A stretch of DNA of 5,585 bases, taken from positions 1 to 5,585 of the forward strand of contig DLBG01000140.1 of NCBI GenBank assembly GCA_002494135.1, written 5' to 3'. Numbering within the stretch: position 1 is the stretch's first letter; every line of letters begins with the position of its first letter. Positions 1 to 5,585 of the stretch are shown piece by piece. The notes under the pieces are model-generated. The model did not search any database. It was not told where the DNA came from and was given only the letters and a program-made list of their open reading frames with translations. The translations under genes were made by a program, and so were the position numbers. The stretch is from Lachnospiraceae bacterium UBA7027 (GTDB lineage: Bacteria; Bacillota; Clostridia; Lachnospirales; Lachnospiraceae).

Positions 1-816
1 ATCGCAAAGACTGCCGAGAAGGCAAAGAAAGCTTTTGCAGGTACCGAAATCGAAGGCAAGAAGCTCGGTGTAATCGGCCTCGGCGCAATCGGCGTTAAAG
101 TTGCTAATACTGCAAAATCCTTAGGCATGACCGTATACGGATACGATCCTTATCTTTCCGTAAACGCAGCATGGCACTTAAGCCGTGACATCATCCATGT
201 AAATACTCTGGATGAGGTTTACGCTAACTGCGATTTTATTACCATTCATGTTCCGGCCATGGATTCCACCAAGGGCATGATCAACAAGGAAGCTTTTGAT
301 AAAATGAAAGACGGCGTTATCCTTCTTAACTTTGCACGTGATGTGCTGGTTAACGAAGCAGACTGCCTCGAAGCCATCAAGTCCGGCAAGGTTCGCAAGT
401 ATGTATCCGATTTTGCAAATCCCACCACGGCAGGAGCAGAAGGATGCATCGTAATCCCTCATCTCGGAGCATCCACCGAAGAATCCGAAGACAACTGCGC
501 CAAGATGGCAGTTAAGGAAATGAAGGATTATCTTGAAAACGGTAATATCCAGAATTCCGTAAACTATCCCAACTGCGATATGGGTATCTGCACCAAGGCA
601 GGCCGTGTGGCAATCTTCCACAAGAACGTTGCAAACCTGATTTCCAAGTTTACGACTCTGATCGGCGAGAAGGGCATCAACATCTCCGATATGACCAACA
701 AGTCCAAAGGAGATTTCGCTTATACCATGATTGATGTGGAAGCACCCGTTACCGACGATATCGTATCCGCACTCGAAGGAATCGAAGGCGTTTACCGTGT
801 CCGCAAGGTAAAATAA
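1..816 (+). CDS. serA: D-3-phosphoglycerate dehydrogenase, C-terminal 271 residues (5' end outside window)
   Basis: SerA oxidises 3-phosphoglycerate to 3-phosphohydroxypyruvate with NAD+, the first step of cytosolic serine synthesis. The frame is open from base 1, so the gene begins upstream. About 115 residues are missing if it has the usual ~387-residue short form. Numbering from base 1, the Rossmann loop GLGAIG lies at 26-31, the NAD-ribose Asp in YGYDP at 49, the substrate Arg in NFARD at 113 and the catalytic His in PHLGAST at 154. An ACT domain fills about 200-271. Its H207, N209 and N227 match the serine-binding His344, Asn346 and Asn364 of E. coli SerA, so feedback inhibition by serine is plausible. 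Oddity: the segment expected to hold the catalytic Glu reads DFANPTTAG and has no Glu. A 5'-adjacent serC is common in clostridia but cannot be seen here. Identification is secure. Confidence 0.95.
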   Translation: MAKTAEKAKKAFAGTEIEGKKLGVIGLGAIGVKVANTAKSLGMTVYGYDPYLSVNAAWHLSRDIIHVNTLDEVYANCDFITIHVPAMDSTKGMINKEAFDKMKDGVILLNFARDVLVNEADCLEAIKSGKVRKYVSDFANPTTAGAEGCIVIPHLGASTEESEDNCAKMAVKEMKDYLENGNIQNSVNYPNCDMGICTKAGRVAIFHKNVANLISKFTTLIGEKGINISDMTNKSKGDFAYTMIDVEAPVTDDIVSALEGIEGVYRVRKVK

Positions 817-857
817 GAATTCACGAAAATTCAATGAAAATGCGCATTCGCGCTTTG

Positions 858-897
858 TAACCCCCTTGATAAACACTATCAGGGGGGTTATAATATT
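858..897 (+). terminator. Putative intrinsic terminator of serA
   Basis: Forty-one bases after the serA stop, 858-871 pairs with 877-890 in a 14-bp stem containing one G-U pair, closed by the 5-base loop AACAC. The stem core is CCCCC against GGGGG, so it should be very stable. The downstream tract TAATATTA is AT-rich but is not a clean run of T, so termination may be partial and some read-through into the next genes is likely. The hairpin shares its bases with the promoter at 866-894. Confidence 0.7.
866..894 (+). promoter_or_regulatory. Sigma-A type promoter embedded in the hairpin
   Basis: The -35 box TTGATA (866-871) matches TTGACA at five of six positions. The -10 box TATAAT (889-894) is a perfect match, and the spacer is exactly 17 bp. 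Transcription would start near 901-902, leaving a leader of about 40 bases before the ATG at 942. The -35 lies in the ascending arm of the hairpin, and the descending arm with its G6 run forms most of the spacer. It probably drives the three downstream genes. No operator or riboswitch was recognised beside it. Confidence 0.75.
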
Positions 898-929
898 ATA
901 GGTGATTTTTGGACCGAAAACGGACTTTT

Positions 930-935
930 AAAGGA
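930..935 (+). promoter_or_regulatory. Ribosome binding site that sets the start at 942
   Basis: AAAGGA lies 6 bases before the ATG at 942. An upstream in-frame TTG at 909 also has a weak AGGTGA (900-905), but with only 3 bases of spacing. It also falls within about 8 bases of the predicted transcription start, which would leave almost no leader. The ATG at 942 is therefore preferred. Confidence 0.7.
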
Positions 936-941
936 TGTAAA

Positions 942-2132
942 ATGGGCAGTCTATTCACACAGATTATTACGTTGTCTTTAAGGAACTTCGGACTGCTTGC
1001 CGCGGATTTGATCGAACCGGTCCTTTCCGTTCCCGTAAAAGGGATTCTTTATCTGATCAACGCTTTCTTCGGAGGCAGAATCGGTCTGCCGTATTCTTAT
1101 TACGTTCCCATCGCATGGATTATCATCTGTGCGGGTATTTTCCTGATCGGAAAGCTGTTATTATGCGTCGGTTTTACAAAGTCCATGGCCATGGTGATTT
1201 ATTCCAGGGCCGAAATTCTGCTTGCCTTTGTGACAGTCGTCGTAAATACGGTCAAAAACACCATGGAAGTCGCCTTTACGGTCTCGGAGAATAAAAGCCT
1301 GATCGTAGAAGCCCTCGGAGAAAATCATTACGATTCGTTTCGGATCTTTATCATCGCCGCATCCGCCGCAGTGGTTGGCGTTGTAGCTCTGATATGCTGG
1401 TATTTTATATCGGCAAGTGTTTATGCGGCATTAAGCTATCAGCAGAATTTCCTGCCTTATCCTTTTACCTCGTTTTTTGCAGAGGTAATCCGGTTAATGG
1501 TATATGTGATCTTTTTAATCATCGGACTTACGTTTTCCCAGTACGCAAACCTGTTTTTTGCCTTCTGCGTGATTGTGGCAATCGCAATGTATCCGAAGAG
1601 CAAAAAAATGCTCGATTATTTCTATTTTCAGGATATTCTGACGTTCCGGTATCTGATTATCGATACGATTATGAAAAAGAAGGAGCATACCGGACAGCAT
1701 TACGTGCCCGGATCCCTTCGCAAAAAATATCCGTCCGTTGTTTTTTTGATAGCGTTTGTCATCAAAAAGGACAGAATAAAAGACCTTCCCGCCGGACTGT
1801 ACGATAAAGTGTATTTAGGTCTCCTTGAAGGAAAACTGACGGCATTTATCAGGCAGAAACGCAGATGGACAACCTATACTTTTGAGGATTATCGGGAATT
1901 TTTCTTCATCGAGGGACATGAAAACTTTGCGATTTTTACCCTGGATGGACCAAAAGAGGAGATTACACACCTTTTCAAACGTCCCAAACGGGATTTATGT
2001 TTTTACGTATCAAAGGCAAATACGGTTCCTTTTACGGAACTGTCAAAGAGTTTGCATATGATAGATTATTCCGCGTACGAACGCGAACTGAAAGAACGGA
2101 GGTTTACAAATGGCAACAATCAAACCCTTTAA
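942..2132 (+). CDS. Unrecognised multi-spanning membrane protein, 396 aa
   Basis: I do not recognise the family. From the ATG at 942 the protein has a weakly amphipathic N-terminus (about 1-45). Strongly hydrophobic segments follow near 55-76, 135-161 and 183-216, the last long enough for two passes, with a weaker one near 84-102. This suggests four or five membrane spans. The C-terminal part (about 220-396) is polar and rich in Lys, Arg and aromatic residues, with basic clusters such as KKKEH and RQKRR, and is probably a cytosolic domain. There is no cleavable signal peptide or recognisable catalytic motif. An in-frame TTG at 909 would add 11 residues but is disfavoured. The gene follows the promoter at 866-894, and its last 23 bp overlap the next gene, so the two are probably co-transcribed. 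It lies between serA and the DUF1015 gene, a pair I expect to be closer together in relatives. That the protein is real is fairly sure; its function is unknown. Confidence 0.8.
   Translation: MGSLFTQIITLSLRNFGLLAADLIEPVLSVPVKGILYLINAFFGGRIGLPYSYYVPIAWIIICAGIFLIGKLLLCVGFTKSMAMVIYSRAEILLAFVTVVVNTVKNTMEVAFTVSENKSLIVEALGENHYDSFRIFIIAASAAVVGVVALICWYFISASVYAALSYQQNFLPYPFTSFFAEVIRLMVYVIFLIIGLTFSQYANLFFAFCVIVAIAMYPKSKKMLDYFYFQDILTFRYLIIDTIMKKKEHTGQHYVPGSLRKKYPSVVFLIAFVIKKDRIKDLPAGLYDKVYLGLLEGKLTAFIRQKRRWTTYTFEDYREFFFIEGHENFAIFTLDGPKEEITHLFKRPKRDLCFYVSKANTVPFTELSKSLHMIDYSAYERELKERRFTNGNNQTL
2098..2102 (+). promoter_or_regulatory. Ribosome binding site of the DUF1015 gene, inside the upstream gene
   Basis: GGAGG lies 7 bases before the ATG at 2110 and within the last codons of the membrane-protein gene. 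This strong site fixes the start and implies initiation while upstream translation is finishing, so the two genes are probably translationally coupled. Confidence 0.8.
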
Positions 2133-3357
2133 AGGAATTCGTCCGAAGACAGAGCTTGCAAGTCAGGTTGCGGCACTTCCCTACGATGTTTACAACTCCG
2201 CGGAAGCCAGAGCAGCGGTAGCAAAGAATCCTTTGTCCTTCTTAAACATTGACCGTGCGGAAACACAGTTTCCCGACGGCACCAGTCCTTACTTACCCGA
2301 AGTTTACGAAAAAGCACGTGATCTGTTCTGGAGCCAGGTAAAGGACGGTCTTTACATCCAGGACGAAAAGCCCTGCTATTATGTATATGAACTGATTATG
2401 GACGGCAGATCCCAGGTAGGTTTGGTTGCCTGCGCCTCCATCGACGATTATCAGAACGAAATCATCAAAAAGCACGAAAATACGCGTGCGGAGAAGGAAA
2501 TCGACCGTATCAAGCACGTCGGCGTTATGGAAGCACAGACCGGTCCGATTTTCTTAGCTTACCGTTTTAACGAAACCATCGACAAAGAGATTCAGAAAGC
2601 CAGAGCGAACGCACCGCTATACGATTTTACCTGCGATGACGGTGTAACCCACAGAGCATGGCTTATCGATAACGAAACTTCCGTAAATATCATCCGCAAA
2701 GCATTTGAGGGGATGAAAGATATCTACATTGCGGACGGACATCACCGCTGTGCATCCGCCGTAAAGGTCGGACTTAGGTTAAGAGAAGAGAATCCCGGAT
2801 ATACCGGTGAGGAAGAATTCAACTTCTTCTTATCCGTCCTGTTCCCGGACGAGCAGCTTATGATTATGGATTACAACCGTGTCGTAAAAGATTTAAACGG
2901 CCTTTCCGAAGAAGAATTCTTACAGAAAGTCGAAAAGATCTATACCGTCAAAGAGCTCGGCAGCGAATATGTAAAACCGTCTAAAAAAGGTGAGGTTGCC
3001 ATGCTTCTTTCCGATACCTGGTATCTGCTTACCGTAAGACCGGAATATACCTCTGTGGATCCGATCCAGGGACTGGATGTGTCGATTCTGCAGAATAACG
3101 TTTTATCACCGGTACTCGGAATCACCGATCCGAAGACCGATGACCGCATTGATTTTGTCGGCGGCATCAGAGGCTACGAAGAGCTGAAAAAACGTGTACA
3201 TACCGACTGCAAAGCAGCGTTCGGCATGTATCCGACCTCCATTCATGAATTATTTGACGTTGCGGATGCGCATCTTTTAATGCCTCCCAAATCTACCTGG
3301 TTTGAGCCGAAACTTCGCAGCGGACTCTTTATTCATTCGATTAAAAAGGAGAATTAA
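2110..3357 (+). CDS. DUF1015 family protein, complete, 415 aa
   Basis: This is a full-length cytosolic DUF1015 protein; the family has no settled biochemical function that I know of. Recognisable conserved blocks are PYDV at 24-27, KHENTR followed by KE and DR at 121-133, ADGHHR at 208-213 and a C-terminal block from MPPKSTWFEPK (391-401) into LRSGLFIH (402-409). There is no signal peptide and no membrane segment. Length and both ends look normal, with no frameshift. The gene overlaps the upstream membrane-protein gene by 23 bp and is followed after 3 bases by the GlgB-like gene, so all three are likely one transcript. In clostridia DUF1015 genes often sit near serC and serA, which hints at a role connected with serine or phosphoserine. 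The DGHHR motif resembles a motif in ParB-fold proteins, including serine kinases of the SerK/SbnI type, but that link is my inference. Family assignment is firm; the activity is open. Confidence 0.92.
   Translation: MATIKPFKGIRPKTELASQVAALPYDVYNSAEARAAVAKNPLSFLNIDRAETQFPDGTSPYLPEVYEKARDLFWSQVKDGLYIQDEKPCYYVYELIMDGRSQVGLVACASIDDYQNEIIKKHENTRAEKEIDRIKHVGVMEAQTGPIFLAYRFNETIDKEIQKARANAPLYDFTCDDGVTHRAWLIDNETSVNIIRKAFEGMKDIYIADGHHRCASAVKVGLRLREENPGYTGEEEFNFFLSVLFPDEQLMIMDYNRVVKDLNGLSEEEFLQKVEKIYTVKELGSEYVKPSKKGEVAMLLSDTWYLLTVRPEYTSVDPIQGLDVSILQNNVLSPVLGITDPKTDDRIDFVGGIRGYEELKKRVHTDCKAAFGMYPTSIHELFDVADAHLLMPPKSTWFEPKLRSGLFIHSIKKEN
3347..3351 (+). promoter_or_regulatory. Ribosome binding site of the GlgB-like gene
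   Basis: AGGAG lies 9 bases before the ATG at 3361, inside the last codons of the DUF1015 gene. With only 3 bases between the stop and the next start, this supports coupled expression and fixes the start codon. Confidence 0.8.
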
Positions 3358-3360
3358 TCT

Positions 3361-5585
3361 ATGAACAAGAAGCAGTATGCTTTAATGAACTGGGAGCAGA
3401 TTGAATCCATTGTTTATGCGGACTGTTCCAATCCTTTTTCCATCCTCGGGCTTCATGCGAAGAAAAAAGAAGTGATTCTGCAGGCTTTCTTTCCGGATGC
3501 GGAGAAAGTCTATGTGAATCTGTATTCCAAAGATGCCACGAAGCCGAAAAAGATCGAAATGGAGATGGTTGACGATTCCGGATTCTTTGCTTCGTTTCTG
3601 ACGAAAGAGAAATTCGACCGTTATACCTATACCGTGGAATACATGAATATCCAGAAAAAGGATTTATACGATCCTTATGCATTTCCCGTGGAATTCGACG
3701 ATAAAGCAACTGCATCCGTAAAACGCGGAAACAATGAAAATGCACAGGATTTCTTCGGTGCAAAACTCACAAAAAAAGACGGTGTGAGCGGCGTGTTATT
3801 TACGGTTTATGCTCCGAAAGCCGAGAGAATCAGCATTCTCGGAGATTTTAACAATTTCAAGGAAGGCTTTCATCTGATGGAGAAAAATGAAAGCACGGGT
3901 GTGTTTGCCCTGTTTATCCCCGGAATCAAAGAAGGATGCAAATATCATTATTCCATCAAGGGAAGAGGCTTAAAGAGCATTGAAAAAGCCGATCCGTTTG
4001 CTTTATGCGCCGACGCCGAAAACGCAGTCGTAACCGATCTGTCGTCCTTAAAGAAGAGCAAATCTTCCAAAAAAGTAAGTATTAAAAATCCGGCCCATTT
4101 ATACGAAGTGGATTTATTCTCCTTAATGGATGAAAAAACAAAGTCCTGTCTGGATCTTTTACCGGTTTTAATCAAGCACTGCAAGGAATATTCCTATACC
4201 GGAATTCATATTCTCAGTCTTTACGAGCAGATGAAAGATGCCTCAGACCGTTTCCGTCAGTACGGAATGTTCGGAATTTCCTCCCTGCTCGGCGGCCCGA
4301 AGGAAGTAAGAGCCTTTACGGACGCTCTGCATGCCGAAGGGCTTTCCGTATCCGTAGATTTTTCCATCGCTTTCTTTGCGGGCGGAGAGAACGGGCTTCA
4401 TTTCTTCGACGGTTCGGCTTTATTCGAATCCGGCGAGGAGAGAGTAATGTACCAGCCTGGTTTCGGCGGCTTTGCATATGATTATTCCAACGGTTTCGTA
4501 CAAAGCTACCTGCTTTCCGCAGCACTGTATTTATGCGATATCATCGGAATCGACGGAATCGAAATTCCGAATCTTTCGGCCGTCCTTTACTTAGATTACG
4601 GCAAGCGCGACGGAGAATGGATTCCGAACGAATACGGCGGAAACTTAAATCTTGCCGGAGTGCGTTTCTTAAAGAAATTCAATACCTTACTTGAGAAAAA
4701 ATATCCGAACGTGGTTCGTATCGCTTCATCCGACGGTATCCTTGAAAACGTGACACTGAAGAACAAAAAGGACAGCCTTCAGTTTGATCTTGTCAGAAAT
4801 ACCGGTTTTGAGAATGAGCTTGTTTCCTATCTGCAGAACGATCCGTTCTTCCGTTCGGAGCATTACTATGAATTACAGTCGTTAATCGGCTATGCGTTTG
4901 CGGAAGATTTTATTCTGCCGTTATCCTATATCGCATCTTCAAAAGATTTCGTATCTTTCGTAAAGAGAATGCCAGGAACAGCGGAAGATAAGATAAAAAA
5001 TGCCGTTCTTGCCAATGCTTTTCTGACCGTATTCCCCGGAAAGAAACTGCATTTTATGGGTACCGACACCTTCTGCGACGATGCTTATTTATCCGGCCCT
5101 TACGCGCAGTCCATGAAGGAAGGAAAAGCTCAGCTTTCCGCCATCCGCTGTGTAAAGGACTTAAATGCCATGTATCTTGAGAAGTCCCTGTTTCATCCCG
5201 CATCGGAGAACGAGACAAACTTCCGTTTGGTAAAAGGCGACGATCCGACCGATAACGTTCTGATTTTCGAAAGAAGCGAGTCAGAGAGTACCGAATATAT
5301 TATTTTTAACTTCTCGAACAAACAGATTGACAAATATGCTTTCGGCCTTCCCAAAGAAGGTAAAATCAAAGAAATCTTCACCACGGCGGATGAAAAATAT
5401 ACTTCCGCGGAACCGGTCATTAACAAAAATGCGATTTCCACCAAGGAAATTCCGATGGATAACATGGCCCAGTCCGTTACCGTAAAGATTCCCGCCATGG
5501 CAATGCAGATTTTCTCCTACAGACCGTTTACCGAGAAGGAGAAGGAAGAAATCGCAAGAAAGAAATACCAGGAAAAAGTACGGTA
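3361..5585 (+). CDS. Catalytically dead GlgB (glycogen branching enzyme) paralogue; 3' end at or beyond window edge
   Basis: The frame is open for 741 codons without a stop. The final two bases are TA, so the next codon is Tyr or a stop. The architecture is that of GlgB: an N-terminal domain at about 13-110 starting with NPFSILGLH, a CBM48-like domain at about 141-205 with GDFNNF and FALFIPG, a GH13-like barrel at about 246-600, a C-terminal beta domain at about 620-726 and a charged tail. Conserved non-catalytic GlgB blocks align without gaps, for example FDGSALF (350-356), LYLDY (409-413), GEWIPNEYGG (418-427) and LPLS (519-522). The catalytic sites are lost: the nucleophile Asp is Pro403 with its partner Arg as Glu401, the acid/base Glu is Ser456, the third Asp is Ile524 with its His as Tyr523, and the region-I His is Phe338. 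Only Asp333 of region I remains. There are just two Trp (11 and 420), and the CBM48 Trp is Phe166. Branching activity is therefore very unlikely. A regulatory, scaffold or glycan-binding role is inference. The gene follows the DUF1015 gene by 3 bases. Confidence 0.9.
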   Translation, partial: MNKKQYALMNWEQIESIVYADCSNPFSILGLHAKKKEVILQAFFPDAEKVYVNLYSKDATKPKKIEMEMVDDSGFFASFLTKEKFDRYTYTVEYMNIQKKDLYDPYAFPVEFDDKATASVKRGNNENAQDFFGAKLTKKDGVSGVLFTVYAPKAERISILGDFNNFKEGFHLMEKNESTGVFALFIPGIKEGCKYHYSIKGRGLKSIEKADPFALCADAENAVVTDLSSLKKSKSSKKVSIKNPAHLYEVDLFSLMDEKTKSCLDLLPVLIKHCKEYSYTGIHILSLYEQMKDASDRFRQYGMFGISSLLGGPKEVRAFTDALHAEGLSVSVDFSIAFFAGGENGLHFFDGSALFESGEERVMYQPGFGGFAYDYSNGFVQSYLLSAALYLCDIIGIDGIEIPNLSAVLYLDYGKRDGEWIPNEYGGNLNLAGVRFLKKFNTLLEKKYPNVVRIASSDGILENVTLKNKKDSLQFDLVRNTGFENELVSYLQNDPFFRSEHYYELQSLIGYAFAEDFILPLSYIASSKDFVSFVKRMPGTAEDKIKNAVLANAFLTVFPGKKLHFMGTDTFCDDAYLSGPYAQSMKEGKAQLSAIRCVKDLNAMYLEKSLFHPASENETNFRLVKGDDPTDNVLIFERSESESTEYIIFNFSNKQIDKYAFGLPKEGKIKEIFTTADEKYTSAEPVINKNAISTKEIPMDNMAQSVTVKIPAMAMQIFSYRPFTEKEKEEIARKKYQEKVR

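Noticed and set aside
839..853. Palindrome AATGCGCATT (839-848) and an overlapping GCGC-ATTC-GCGC hairpin as an operator
   Set aside because: Short self-complementary runs like this occur by chance, there is no second copy, and I recognise no regulator site. It lies upstream of the -35 box, so a role cannot be excluded but is unsupported.
178..876. Long open frame on the - strand (232 codons) antisense to serA
   Set aside because: It lies opposite a clearly conserved SerA sequence and its translation is Cys/Phe-rich without recognisable motifs. It is a codon-usage shadow of serA.
909..941. Extension of the membrane protein to an in-frame TTG at 909
   Set aside because: It would start about 8 bases after the predicted transcription start with poor ribosome-site spacing, whereas the ATG at 942 has AAAGGA at 6 bases. 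The added residues (basic, containing Cys) give no support.
1394..1807. + strand open frame of 137 codons in another frame inside the membrane-protein gene
   Set aside because: It is fully contained in the longer gene, has no good ribosome binding site and its translation looks random.
3359..3763. - strand open frame of 134 codons opposite the start of the GlgB-like gene
   Set aside because: The + strand frame here shows clear GlgB N-terminal and CBM48 homology. The antisense translation is Arg/His/Ser-rich and lacks motifs.
3361..5585. The GlgB-like gene as a decayed pseudogene or sequencing artefact
   Set aside because: There is no stop or frameshift in 741 codons, the non-catalytic GlgB blocks stay in register, and the ribosome site and spacing are good. 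Random decay would not remove the active-site residues selectively.

Overview
The window most resembles chromosomal DNA from an anaerobic Firmicute, probably a clostridium of the Lachnospiraceae type. This rests on the short ACT-containing SerA, a DUF1015 gene close to serA (a familiar pairing in clostridia), strong AGGAG-type ribosome binding sites and moderate GC. The assignment is by recall of family features, not by a search. All four genes lie on the + strand and occupy nearly the whole window. The only real intergenic gap is about 125 bases.

Layout: (1) 1-816 is the 3' two-thirds of serA (D-3-phosphoglycerate dehydrogenase, serine biosynthesis). (2) 817-941 is a compact regulatory gap. 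A 14-bp GC-rich hairpin that looks like the serA terminator physically overlaps a near-consensus sigma-A promoter (TTGATA, 17 bp, TATAAT). (3) 942-2132 encodes an unrecognised multi-spanning membrane protein with a soluble C-terminal region. (4) 2110-3357 encodes a complete DUF1015 protein; its start overlaps the membrane-protein gene by 23 bp. (5) 3361-5585 is a long reading frame that runs off the window. It is clearly homologous to the glycogen branching enzyme GlgB along its whole length.

The most interesting item is the GlgB-like gene. It keeps the GlgB domain order and alignable sequence, but the catalytic nucleophile, the acid/base Glu, the transition-state Asp and the flanking active-site residues are all replaced. 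Only two Trp codons remain in 741. The frame is intact, so it looks like a maintained pseudoenzyme rather than a decaying gene. Genes 3-5 are tightly packed and probably form one operon from the promoter at 866-894. That operon would place a membrane protein, a DUF1015 protein (with a DGHHR motif reminiscent of ParB-fold serine kinases) and a catalytically dead GlgB paralogue directly downstream of serine biosynthesis. A shared function for this set is inference only.
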